From assembly GCA_965371445.1 (NCBI GenBank), contig CBDUYN010000045.1, positions 1 through 56,312 on the forward strand: a DNA stretch of 56,312 nucleotides. The letters are read 5' to 3'. The DNA comes from DASWIG01 sp965371445 (GTDB taxonomy: Bacteria; Acidobacteriota; Thermoanaerobaculia; Multivoradales; J023). A program made the translations under genes and the position numbers. Positions 1 through 7,641 of the stretch are shown here, piece after piece. The first letter of the stretch is position 1; every line of letters begins with the position of its first letter. The notes below the pieces were generated by a model. That model was not told where the DNA came from. It did not search any database and saw only the letters and a program-made list of their open reading frames with translations.

Positions 1-255
1 GTAGGTTTTCAGGGTCGCTTCGTCCAGCTTCATGAGGCTCTTGTACCACAGAAGCTGCGCATCGCGTCCGGGGTGGCAATACCAAGGCCCGCCGGCGGCG
101 GTACGGGGCACGGCGGCATGGACCGTCCGAGGCGTCGGATCGAGCCTCACCTTGGCCTTGTCCGGAGACGACGCGCCGCGTCGTCCTCTTCGCCGGGAGC
201 GTCGGCGCGAACGCCGGCTGCTCTTCGCGGCCGACGGATTTCCAGCAGATCGATG
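1..255 (-). other. Possible 3'-proximal part of a gene running off the left edge
   Basis: A minus-strand frame is open from a TGA at 256-258 to the window edge. Its distal part reads like real protein (for example GRDAQLLWYKSLMKLDE near 20-65), while the part nearer 255 is an arginine-rich stretch that could be out of frame. No start codon with a ribosome binding site is visible. I do not recognise a family. The rest of 256-390 shows nothing beyond being the leader of the transposase gene. Low confidence; a decayed gene is equally possible. Confidence 0.25.
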
Positions 256-390
256 TCAGATCCCGGCGCCGTTTTCCGTCTTTATAGGGGTAGACGCGAG
301 TCTACGTGGCGCGGCCGCGGCCCGCGAGGGCCGGTTCGCATTCCCGCATGGGGCGGGGCCGCCGAAGGCTCCCCAAGATGGAGGACGCCC

Positions 391-1359
391 ATGTCCGAGG
401 TCATTCACTACTTCGAACCGTACAGCCTGGTCGAGGTCACCACGGTGACGATCGGCAATCGCCGCCTGATGAGCCCGTCGGAGGAGGTCAACAAGATCAT
501 CGCCGGCGTCTTCGGCAAGGCCCAGCGGAAGTACGAGATGAGGATGTGCGACATCAAGGTAATGTCGTCACACTATCATGCAATCCTGCAACCGAGGGAT
601 GCGGGCCATCTCGCCCGGTTCATGAACTTCGTCAACACGAACCTCTCGAAGGAGCTTGGCAAGCTCTATGGGATCGAGGGTCCGAAGTTCCAGTCGTACC
701 ACCTGATTCCGGTCAGCGACGAGGAGGAGGCGCAGGTCGATCGGCTCAGGTACCTGATCTCGAACTCCGTGAAAGAGCACCTCGTGGAGCGTCCTGAGCA
801 ATGGCCGGGCATCCACGGTGTGACGGCTCGGCCGGACAGTGTCTCCCCTCCTGGATCCCCCCAAGGGGACCGTCCCTTGCTCATGGGTCGCTGGTACAAC
901 CGGAGCCGGGAGTACGCGGAGCTCCAGCGGACGGGAGAGGCGGACCCTGAGGAGCTCGCGACCGACGAACGGATCGTGCTTTCGCCGTTGCCGTGCTGGA
1001 AGCACTTGTCGGAGGAGGAGTATGACCGTCGAGTGGCGGAGATCGTCGAGGTGGTGGTCGCGGAGGCAGCGCAGGAACGTCGCCTGACCGGCCAGAAGGT
1101 CGCGGGGGTGAAGAAGATCCTGAGGACGAAGCCGCTCAGCTACCCCAAGACGGTGGAGAAGTCTCCGAAGCCGCGCTTCCATGCGTTCCGCAAGTCGGTC
1201 TACAAGCAGATGTGGGAGGCGTACTCGTGGGTGCTGGCGGCGTTTCGCGAGGCAGCGGACAGATTGCGCGACGGGGATCGGGACGTGGTCTTCCCCGAGG
1301 GGACGCATCCACCGAACTTGCCTTTCGTTCCGTTCGCGTGCCGGGGGCAGCCAGCGTAA
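391..1359 (+). CDS. REP-associated (IS200/Y1-type) tyrosine transposase
   Basis: This 322-residue protein belongs to the single-strand HUH/Y1 transposase superfamily, in the chromosomal RAYT-like branch. The metal-binding HxH is visible as SSHYHAIL near residues 59-66, and a candidate catalytic tyrosine lies in RYLISNSVKEHLV near residue 122. The N-terminal half is the Y1 domain. The last ~150 residues are a basic extension ending in PFVPFACRG, typical of the longer members. I chose the ATG at 391 because homology-like sequence begins there; the frame is open further upstream without protein-like content. RAYTs process palindromic REP elements, and a strong hairpin lies 180 bp downstream. Codons for DSVSPPGSPQGDRP (835-876) match a dispersed repeat found again at 13961-14004. 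No flanking terminal inverted repeats are seen, so it is probably a domesticated single-copy gene. Confidence 0.85.
   Translation: MSEVIHYFEPYSLVEVTTVTIGNRRLMSPSEEVNKIIAGVFGKAQRKYEMRMCDIKVMSSHYHAILQPRDAGHLARFMNFVNTNLSKELGKLYGIEGPKFQSYHLIPVSDEEEAQVDRLRYLISNSVKEHLVERPEQWPGIHGVTARPDSVSPPGSPQGDRPLLMGRWYNRSREYAELQRTGEADPEELATDERIVLSPLPCWKHLSEEEYDRRVAEIVEVVVAEAAQERRLTGQKVAGVKKILRTKPLSYPKTVEKSPKPRFHAFRKSVYKQMWEAYSWVLAAFREAADRLRDGDRDVVFPEGTHPPNLPFVPFACRGQPA
835..876 (+). repeat. Dispersed ~42-bp repeat, copy 1 (inside transposase gene)
   Basis: The segment containing TGTCTCCCCTCCTGGATC and CAAGGGGACCGT matches the minus strand of 13961-14004 at roughly 36 of 41 positions by eye. In the transposase it is translated DSVSPPGSPQGDRP. 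In the second copy the same frame gives DHVFPPESPQGDRV. This is seen directly by comparing the two segments; nothing is known of its origin. Confidence 0.6.
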
Positions 1360-1541
1360 GGCCGAGTCGTCGGACCTGTGGGAGGTTCGAGGGCAGCGGC
1401 CGGAGTGCTCTTTGACACCCGACCTATGATTTCCGGCTCTCCGAGCGCGGAATAGGAGAGGGTGTATCCAGATGATCGGGAGAGGGAGAAGGACGGCGGC
1501 TTGCAGCAAGTTCGGGGGCGCGATTTGGGACCTTTTTCATC

Positions 1542-1580
1542 TAGGTGCCCGCCACTTCTTATAGAAGTGGGGGGCACCTA
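1542..1580. repeat. REP-like perfect-arm hairpin at the 5' edge of the protease cassette
   Basis: Arms TAGGTGCC (1542-1549) and GGCACCTA (1573-1580) pair perfectly. Inner arms CCACTTCT (1552-1559) and AGAAGTGG (1563-1570) also pair, with a 2-nt internal mismatch and a TAT loop. The right arm runs directly into TAAAAGTCGG. Such palindromes are the usual substrates of RAYT enzymes, and one is encoded just upstream. Transcription termination is possible, but there is no T-run. Confidence 0.7.
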
Positions 1581-2552
1581 AAAGTCGGCCTAAAAGTCGG
1601 ACGGTTGGACCGTCGCCGGATCGCCGTGATGAGCGACGGCGCGCTGCGGCACGTTCCCTTCGCCGTCCTGCCGAAGCCCCGGCCCGACGGCACCGCGACG
1701 GGAACAGAACCGCTTCTCGTCGACGAGCACGAGGTCGTCCACCTGCCTTCGGCCTCGGTCCTGGCGGCTCTGCGTCGTGAGGCCGGGGCGCGGACGGCGG
1801 CGAGCGTCGCGCCGGAGGCGCGCCATGCCACGACCGTCGCGCCGGAGGCGCGCGCCACGACCGTCGCGCCGGAGGCGCGCGCCACGACCGGAGTCACGGT
1901 CTTCGCCGACCCGGTCTACAGCCCGGACGACCCGAGGATCGGGAACCGTCCGGCGGCGGCGGACTCGTCCTGGGTCCGGTTGCCCTACTCCGCGGACGAA
2001 GCGAAGGCGATCCGCGCCCTCGCCGCCGGGGGCGAGCGGGTAAAGTACTTTACGGGCTTCGACGCGAGCCGCGAGCGGGTCCTGAGCGGCGAGCTGGCCG
2101 GGGAACGGATCCTCCACTTCGCGAGCCATGCCGTCGTCGACACGGATCACCCCGAGCGTTCGGGTCTCGTCCTGTCGCTGTTCGACCACAAGGGGCGTCC
2201 GGTCGACGGCTACGTGCGTCTGCCCGAGCTCTACGGCCTGGAGCTCCAGGCGGAGCTGGTGGTGTTGAGTGCTTGCCGCACCGCTCTCGGACGTGAATTC
2301 CGGGGCGAGGGCCTCGTCGGGCTCACCCGCGCCTTCCTGAACGCCGGGGCATCGCGTGTCGTGGTGAGCCTGTGGAGCGTCGAAGACCGGGCGACGGCGG
2401 AGTTGATGACGAGGTTTTACCGCGGCGTCCTGGGCGAGGGGCTGGCACCCGCGGCGGCGTTGCGTTCGGCGCAGCTCTCGTTGCGTTCGGAGGCGCGCTG
2501 GCGGGCACCGTATTACTGGGCTGGATTCGTCCTCCAGGGTGAATGGCGTTGA
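1545..2552 (+). CDS. CHAT-domain caspase-like protease, N-terminally truncated
   Basis: CHAT proteases are caspase-fold cysteine peptidases, usually carried behind long TPR arrays. The core is intact: RRIAVMSDGALRHVPFAVLP near residues 24-43, the catalytic histidine in ILHFASHAVVD, the catalytic cysteine in VVLSACRTALG, and the C-terminal PYYWAGFVLQGEW signature. The TPR part that normally precedes it is absent. Recognisable sequence begins at about 1605, immediately after the CCTAAAAGTCGG repeats, so the gene was apparently cut there. Starts available are a GTG inside the hairpin (1545, giving 335 residues) or the ATG at 1629, which would lose part of the first strand; neither has a clear ribosome binding site. 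A linker (1806-1889) holds three copies of a VAPEARATT-encoding unit. It is followed by two co-directional genes, the second also protease-like. It may be functional or a remnant. Confidence 0.75.
   Translation: MPATSYRSGGHLKVGLKVGRLDRRRIAVMSDGALRHVPFAVLPKPRPDGTATGTEPLLVDEHEVVHLPSASVLAALRREAGARTAASVAPEARHATTVAPEARATTVAPEARATTGVTVFADPVYSPDDPRIGNRPAAADSSWVRLPYSADEAKAIRALAAGGERVKYFTGFDASRERVLSGELAGERILHFASHAVVDTDHPERSGLVLSLFDHKGRPVDGYVRLPELYGLELQAELVVLSACRTALGREFRGEGLVGLTRAFLNAGASRVVVSLWSVEDRATAELMTRFYRGVLGEGLAPAAALRSAQLSLRSEARWRAPYYWAGFVLQGEWR
1577..1600. repeat. CCTAAAAGTCGG direct repeat, left cluster (2 copies)
   Basis: CACCTAAAAGTCGG at 1575-1588 is followed by CCTAAAAGTCGG at 1589-1600. 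The same unit occurs four times at 4319-4369 in the same orientation, so direct repeats bracket the protease cassette. Confidence 0.75.
1806..1889 (+). repeat. 27-30 bp tandem repeat (3 units) in the CHAT gene
   Basis: Units at 1806-1835 (30 nt, with an extra CAT), 1836-1862 and 1863-1889 encode VAPEARHATT, VAPEARATT and VAPEARATT. The last two units are identical. The repeat lies in a linker between the start of the CHAT fold and its histidine half and keeps the frame. Confidence 0.85.
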
Positions 2553-2615
2553 CCGGGCCAACAAAATCGGCGCGGCCGTGTCCTACCTCCATCGAAACCA
2601 ACCGAGGAGGACGAC

Positions 2616-2813
2616 ATGAGCGACGACAAGACCCGTTCCCGACGCGATTCCGAAGGCCCCGAGGAAGAGGGCGGCTCGAAGACCGGCTTTTCCGTGGGTC
2701 CGGCACCGATCAAGGACTCGGAAGGTCCTGAGGAAGAGGGCGGCTCGAAGACCGGCTTCTCCGTCGGCCCGGGACCGTCGAAGCGTCCGGTGAAGCCCCC
2801 GGAAAAGGATTGA
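2616..2813 (+). CDS. Small acidic protein made of a duplicated 19-residue unit
   Basis: This is a 65-residue hydrophilic protein with no signal peptide or membrane segment. Residues 11-29 and 34-52 are near-perfect copies of a unit DSEGPEEEGGSKTGFSVGP, encoded by 57-nt repeats at 2646-2702 and 2715-2771 that differ mainly at third codon positions. That difference pattern suggests selection on the protein. The tail is basic and proline-rich (SKRPVKPPEKD). A strong ribosome binding site (GAGGAGGACGAC before the ATG) supports translation. Its stop overlaps the start of the next gene (TGATG), so the two are probably translationally coupled. It sits between two cysteine-protease-like genes, so a protease substrate, inhibitor or adaptor is a natural guess, but I recognise no family. 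Confidence 0.8.
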   Translation: MSDDKTRSRRDSEGPEEEGGSKTGFSVGPAPIKDSEGPEEEGGSKTGFSVGPGPSKRPVKPPEKD

Positions 2814-4168
2814 TGGAAAAAGTCTTCTTCAACGGCGTCGACGGCGCGACGGGTTCCTATCTGTTGCCCGAGATGCCACTCGAACGCTTCGTCGAGGCGG
2901 TGGTCGGCCGGCGATGGCGTCCGCCGGCGGCGCCGCGACGGACGCGCTCGGGGATCGATCCCGACGACCTGGCGTCGGCGGGCTGGGGGATCGTTTTCCC
3001 ACGCCAAGTCGACGCCGCGGTCCGCGAGGCTCTCGGGGGGCTCGTGGAGCACCGTCGCGCCGAGGCTGCGGCGGACGACGAGAGACGCTGTCGCGAGCTC
3101 GTGTACGAGCCGGGGGAGACGAAGCTCGAGTTCCTGGCACGTCACGACGTCGGACCGGGTCCGGTCGATCCGGGGCGAGTGCCGTTCTACCTGCTGCTGG
3201 TGGGCGGCCCCGGGGAGATTCCCTTCGACGTCCAGTACCAGCTGGGCGTCCAATTCGCGGTGGGCCGGGTCGCCTTCGACTCCGCCGAGGAGTACGCGGC
3301 CTACGCCCGCGCTGTGACGTCGGTCGAGAAGGGCGAGGTCCGGCGCGGGCGCCGCGCTGTTTTCTTCGGGGCCCTGAACCCTGACGATCCGTCGACTCAA
3401 GGGAGCGTCGAGCACCTGGTCCGTCCCCTATCGCGGGCGTTCGTCGACTCCGTGGACGACTGGGACGTCGAGGCGGTGGTGGGGGCGTCGGCGTCGAAGG
3501 ACGCACTCGTCGAGGTGCTGGGAGGCAAGAGGACACCGGCGTTCTTGTTCACTGCTGGTCACGCGGTGGGCTTCCGGGCCGACGATCCGGAGCAGCGGGC
3601 GCGTCAGGGGGCGCTTTTGTGCAGCGACTGGCCGGGTCCCATGGTCTGGAACGGCGACGAGGTGCCGTCCGAACATTACTTCGCCGCCGCCGACCTCGAC
3701 GACAAAGCCGACGTTGCGGGTCTCGTCAGCTTTCACTTCGCGTGCTACAGCGCCGGAACGCCGCGCCTCGACTCGTTCGAGCGCGACACGGCGCCGGGTA
3801 AGATCGCGCCGCGGGATTTCGTGTCGCGTCTTCCGCAGCGTCTCCTGGCGCATCCCGGCGGCGGCGCCCTGGCGGTCGTCGGCCACGTCGACCGGGCGTG
3901 GGAGTCCTCCTTCCTGTGGACCGGCGCCGGCAGTCAGTCGGCGGTTTTCGAAAGCGCGTTCCGCGATGTCTTGGCGGGACGTTGCCTGGGGACGGCGATA
4001 GAAGTCTTCGGCCAGCGCTACGCCGAGCTCGCCGTCGAGCTGGAGGCGTCGCGCGACGCGTCGCCGCCGCAGGCGGCACTCGCCCTGGCGCGGCTCTGGG
4101 CGGCGCATCGCGACGCCCGCGGTTATGTCGTCCTTGGTGATCCAGCCGTGCGGGTTGCTTGTAGGTGA
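2813..4168 (+). CDS. Caspase/gingipain-like (clan CD, C25-like) cysteine protease
   Basis: This protein has 451 residues and no signal peptide. It opens with KVFFNGVDGATGSYLLP. The middle shows strand-rich Rossmann-like sequence (PFYLLLVGGPGEIPFDVQYQ near residues 124-143). A likely catalytic histidine lies in AFLFTAGHAVGF and a likely cysteine in SFHFACYSAGTP, the order and spacing expected of clan CD peptidases. The end (ARGYVVLGDPAVRV) resembles C25 peptidase C-termini. The ATG at 2813 overlaps the TGA of the small repeat protein. Known clan CD enzymes cleave after Arg, Lys or Asp; specificity cannot be read here. Together with the CHAT gene this makes a two-protease operon, cytoplasmic by lack of export signals. 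Function is inferred from motifs only. Confidence 0.65.
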   Translation: MEKVFFNGVDGATGSYLLPEMPLERFVEAVVGRRWRPPAAPRRTRSGIDPDDLASAGWGIVFPRQVDAAVREALGGLVEHRRAEAAADDERRCRELVYEPGETKLEFLARHDVGPGPVDPGRVPFYLLLVGGPGEIPFDVQYQLGVQFAVGRVAFDSAEEYAAYARAVTSVEKGEVRRGRRAVFFGALNPDDPSTQGSVEHLVRPLSRAFVDSVDDWDVEAVVGASASKDALVEVLGGKRTPAFLFTAGHAVGFRADDPEQRARQGALLCSDWPGPMVWNGDEVPSEHYFAAADLDDKADVAGLVSFHFACYSAGTPRLDSFERDTAPGKIAPRDFVSRLPQRLLAHPGGGALAVVGHVDRAWESSFLWTGAGSQSAVFESAFRDVLAGRCLGTAIEVFGQRYAELAVELEASRDASPPQAALALARLWAAHRDARGYVVLGDPAVRVACR

Positions 4169-4310
4169 CGGCGTCACGCCGACCGGTGTCGGACGCTGCC
4201 TTGACGCGCATCTCCCAGCTCCGACCCCAAGGGCAAGCCGAGCTGCGTGGCACGTTCTCGTTGAACATCCACCTCCAAGCCACGAGCCCAGATGGATGTG
4301 GCAGAAAATG

Positions 4311-4369
4311 GGTGGCACCTAAAAGTCGCCTAAAAGTCGGGCACCTAAAAGTCGGCTCCTAAAAGTCGG
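4311..4369. repeat. CCTAAAAGTCGG direct repeat, right cluster (4 copies)
   Basis: GGTGGCACCTAAAAGTCG at 4312-4329 is followed by copies at 4329-4340, 4344-4355 and 4358-4369. The GGCACCTAAAAGTCG core is shared with 1573-1588. Read on the minus strand, the last copy gives GCC GAC TTT TAG, so it encodes the final two residues and stop codon of the RND transporter gene. Confidence 0.8.
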
Positions 4370-7300
4370 CTCCTTCCGCCACCGACGCCGTGGCCGGGGC
4401 TTCCTGCTCGTCCCCGCTCCAGGCGGCCGGCAGCGGCTCGGCGTGCTCTCCTTTTTCCGCCATGAAGTGGACCACCGGCACCACGACGAGCGTCAGCGCC
4501 GTCGAGGCGATCGCTCCGGTCATGAGCGCGATCGCGAGCCCCTGAAAAATCGGGTCGAAGAGGATGACGAACGCTCCGACAACGACTGTCCCGGCGGTCA
4601 GGAGGATCGGCCGCAACCGGACCGCACCCGCCTCGACCACCGCTTCGCCAAGCGTCCGGCCGCGTTCGAGCGACAGGTTCACGAAATCGATTAGCAGCAC
4701 CGAGTTACGCACCATGATGCCGGCGAGAGCGATGAAGCCGATCATCGACGTCGCGGTGAAGAAAGCTCCGAAGAGCCAATGTCCCGGCAGGACGCCGATG
4801 AGGCTCAGGGGAATCGCGATCATCATCGTCAGCGGCACCTTGAACGAACGGAACCAGGCGATGATCAACATGTAGATCAAGATCAGGGCGACGCCGAAAG
4901 CCGCTCCGAGGTCGCGGAAGACCTCGTAGGTGATCTGCCACTCGCCGTCCCACTTCATCACCGGCCGCTCGGTCAGCGAGGGCGCGTCGCGGTAGAGCTC
5001 CTCGATCGTCGAGCCTTTGCCCATCTCGATGTTTTGGATCCGCTCCGACAGGTCGAGAATAGCGTAGATCGGGCTCTCGGCGCTTCCCGCGACGTCGGCG
5101 GTCACGTAGACGACGGGTTTCAAGTTCTTGCGGTAGCGGCTCGCCGGACGCACGGTCTCCTCGACGCGAACGAGCTCCGAAAGCGGCACCAAAGCCCCCG
5201 ACATCGAGGCCAACCGGACGTCTCCCAGGTCCGCCACCGAGGAACGCTCGGCACGGGGCACCTCGAGGCGGATCTCGACCCCCTCGACCTCTTCGTCGTC
5301 GTGCAGGACTCCCGCCGTCTCGCCCTCGAGGGCGAGACGTAGGGTCCTCGCGACCCGCGCCGCGGGGACGCCGTGAAGCGCCGCTTTCTCGCGGTCGACG
5401 TGGAAGATCCGCTTGGGCTGCGGATCCTCGACGTACCAGTCGACGTCGACGACCCCGTCGGTAGTCCGAAAGACGTCGAGGATTCGTTCGGCCGTCTTGT
5501 GGCGCTCGGCCTCGTTCGGACCGTAGACCTCGGCGACGAGCGTCGAGAGCACCGGCGGTCCCGGCGGCACCTCGACCACCTTGACCGCCGCGCCGTGGCG
5601 CGCCGCGATCTCCTGGACGCCCGGACGCAGGCGCTTGGCGATCGGATGGCTCTGCTCGCGGCGATCGTCCTTGTGGGCGAGGTTCACCTGCAAGTCGGCG
5701 ACGTTCGAGCCCGAGCGCAGGTCGTAGTGACGGACGAGGCCGTTGAAGTTGATCGGCGCCGAGGTGCCGGCGTAAAGCTCGATGTCTCTGACCTCTGGGA
5801 CCTCCGCCAGGTAGTCCGAGATCTCCCGCGCCACCTGCATCGTTTTTTCCAGGGTCGTCCCCTCGGGCATGTCGATCACGACCTGGAGCTCGCTCTTGTT
5901 GTCGAAGGGCAACATCTTGACGCTGACGAGCTTCAAGGGCATGAGCGCCACGGAGCCGATCAGGAGGACCGTGATCGCGCCCAGAAAAATCCAGCTGCGG
6001 CGGGGGCTCCGCAAGAGCGGCACCAGGAGCCTCTGGTAGCCGTGGTAGATACGGCTCTGCTCAATCCCCTCGCCCTCCTCGCCGTCGTGATGGCCGCCGG
6101 AGCCGAGGAGCCGGTAGGCGAACCACGGCGCCGCGACGAGCGCCACCAGGAGAGAGAACGCCATGGCCAGCGACGCTCCCACCGGCATCGGCAGCATGTA
6201 GGGGCCCATCAGGCCGCGTACGAAAGCCATCGGCAGGACCGAGGCGATCACCGTCAGGGTGGCGAGGATCGTCGGGTTGCCGACCTCGTCGACAGCCGCG
6301 ATCGCCGCTCTTAGGGGCGGGAGCTTTTTCATCGAGAGATGCCGCACGATGTTCTCGACGACGATGATCGAGTCGTCGACTACGATGCCGGTGACGAAGA
6401 TGAGCGCGAAGAGCGTCACGCGGTTCAACGTGTAACCGAAGACGTAATAGACGAAAAGCGTCAGGGCAAAAGAGACCGGCACCGAGATGAAGACGACCAG
6501 GGCGCCGCGGGGACCGAGGGCCAAACCGATCAGGATCGAGACCGAAACGATGGCGACGATCAGGTGGAGCAAGAGCTCGTCGGCTTTCTCCTTCGCCGTT
6601 TCGCCATAGTCGCGGGTGATCGTCATGCCGACCTCGGGCGGCAGGAGGGCGCCCCTCAAGTCCTCGAACTTCCTCTGGACGGCTGCCGACACGCGGTGGG
6701 CGTCGGCGCCCTGGCGCTTCGCGACCGAGACGGTGACGGCGGGCAAGAGCCCCTCGGTTTCGGCGTCGCGGTAGAAGACGTAGGTCTTCGGCTCCTCGGC
6801 GCCGTCGACGATCTCGGCGACGTCGCGCAGGTAGACGGGGCGGCCCTGGTGGAGGCCCACGACGAGACTCGCGACCTCGTCGGCGTCGCGCAGAAAAGCT
6901 CCGGCCTCGACGAGGACCTCCACGCCGCGTTCCTCGAAGCTGCCGGCGGGCACCGCGGCGTTCTGCATCCGGATCGCGGCGGCCACGTTCGCCGGGTCGA
7001 TGGCGGCCGCGGCCAGCTTGCCGGTGTCGAGAAAGACCCGCACCTGGCGCTTTTCGCCGCCGATGAGGTGGACCTTGGAGACGTCGTCGATCGTGGCGAT
7101 CTCTTTCTTGAGCTCCGCGGCCATGCGCCGCAGCTCCGCCGAGTCGTAGGTCTCGCTCCACAGCGTCAGGGCAAGGACCGGGACGTCGTCGATCGTTCGC
7201 ACCTTGATGATCGGCAAAGTGGCGCCGTCGGGAATGAGGTCGAGCCCCGAAGCGATCTTGTCGTAGACCTTGACGAGGCTCCGCTCCTGGTCGGCGCCGA

Positions 7301-7610
7301 CGAGGAAACGCACGGTCACCATGGCAACTCCGGGCATCGAGGCCGAGTAGACGTACTCGACGCCAGGGATCTCCCACATGCGTTTTTCAAGGGGAACGGT
7401 GACCCGGTTCTCGACTTCCGTGGGGTTGGCCCCCGGCATGCCGACGAAGAGGTCGATGATCGGGACGACGATCTGCGGCTCCTCTTCTCGGGGCGTCAGC
7501 CTCACGGCGAGGATCCCGACACCGAGGGCGGCAATGACGAGGAGCGGCGTGAGCTTCGAGTCGATGAAGAAGCGGCTGATCTTACCGGCCGGTCCGAGCT
7601 TTTCCGTCAT
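4359..7610 (-). CDS. RND efflux transporter, inner-membrane permease (HAE1/AcrB-type)
   Basis: This 1083-residue proton-driven RND pump forms the inner-membrane trimer of a tripartite exporter. Visible features are the N-terminal membrane helix (LTPLLVIAALGVGILAV), the porter-domain start (VENRVTVPLEKRMWEIPGV), the acidic proton-relay pair in TM4 (FVTGIVVDDSIIVVEN near residue 410), and a second set of helices after ~870 with GIMVRNSVLLIDFVN. Length is normal for the family. It lies 31 bp downstream of its adaptor gene and should be co-transcribed; no outer-membrane channel gene is nearby. The C-terminal tail EGADF and the stop come from the CCTAAAAGTCGG repeat, so the original end may have been altered. 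Substrate is unknown. Confidence 0.92.
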   Translation of the reverse strand: MTEKLGPAGKISRFFIDSKLTPLLVIAALGVGILAVRLTPREEEPQIVVPIIDLFVGMPGANPTEVENRVTVPLEKRMWEIPGVEYVYSASMPGVAMVTVRFLVGADQERSLVKVYDKIASGLDLIPDGATLPIIKVRTIDDVPVLALTLWSETYDSAELRRMAAELKKEIATIDDVSKVHLIGGEKRQVRVFLDTGKLAAAAIDPANVAAAIRMQNAAVPAGSFEERGVEVLVEAGAFLRDADEVASLVVGLHQGRPVYLRDVAEIVDGAEEPKTYVFYRDAETEGLLPAVTVSVAKRQGADAHRVSAAVQRKFEDLRGALLPPEVGMTITRDYGETAKEKADELLLHLIVAIVSVSILIGLALGPRGALVVFISVPVSFALTLFVYYVFGYTLNRVTLFALIFVTGIVVDDSIIVVENIVRHLSMKKLPPLRAAIAAVDEVGNPTILATLTVIASVLPMAFVRGLMGPYMLPMPVGASLAMAFSLLVALVAAPWFAYRLLGSGGHHDGEEGEGIEQSRIYHGYQRLLVPLLRSPRRSWIFLGAITVLLIGSVALMPLKLVSVKMLPFDNKSELQVVIDMPEGTTLEKTMQVAREISDYLAEVPEVRDIELYAGTSAPINFNGLVRHYDLRSGSNVADLQVNLAHKDDRREQSHPIAKRLRPGVQEIAARHGAAVKVVEVPPGPPVLSTLVAEVYGPNEAERHKTAERILDVFRTTDGVVDVDWYVEDPQPKRIFHVDREKAALHGVPAARVARTLRLALEGETAGVLHDDEEVEGVEIRLEVPRAERSSVADLGDVRLASMSGALVPLSELVRVEETVRPASRYRKNLKPVVYVTADVAGSAESPIYAILDLSERIQNIEMGKGSTIEELYRDAPSLTERPVMKWDGEWQITYEVFRDLGAAFGVALILIYMLIIAWFRSFKVPLTMMIAIPLSLIGVLPGHWLFGAFFTATSMIGFIALAGIMVRNSVLLIDFVNLSLERGRTLGEAVVEAGAVRLRPILLTAGTVVVGAFVILFDPIFQGLAIALMTGAIASTALTLVVVPVVHFMAEKGEHAEPLPAAWSGDEQEAPATASVAEGADF

Positions 7611-7641
7611 GGTCGTAGTCCTCTGCAGGTCAATCCCCGGA

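Noticed and set aside
568..1509. 313-codon minus-strand frame opposite the transposase
   Set aside because: Arginine/leucine-rich shadow translation; the plus strand carries the recognisable HUH motif.
1806..1889. CRISPR-like short repeats in the CHAT gene
   Set aside because: The repeats are contiguous without spacers and keep a reading frame; this is a coding tandem repeat. No CRISPR array was found anywhere in the window.
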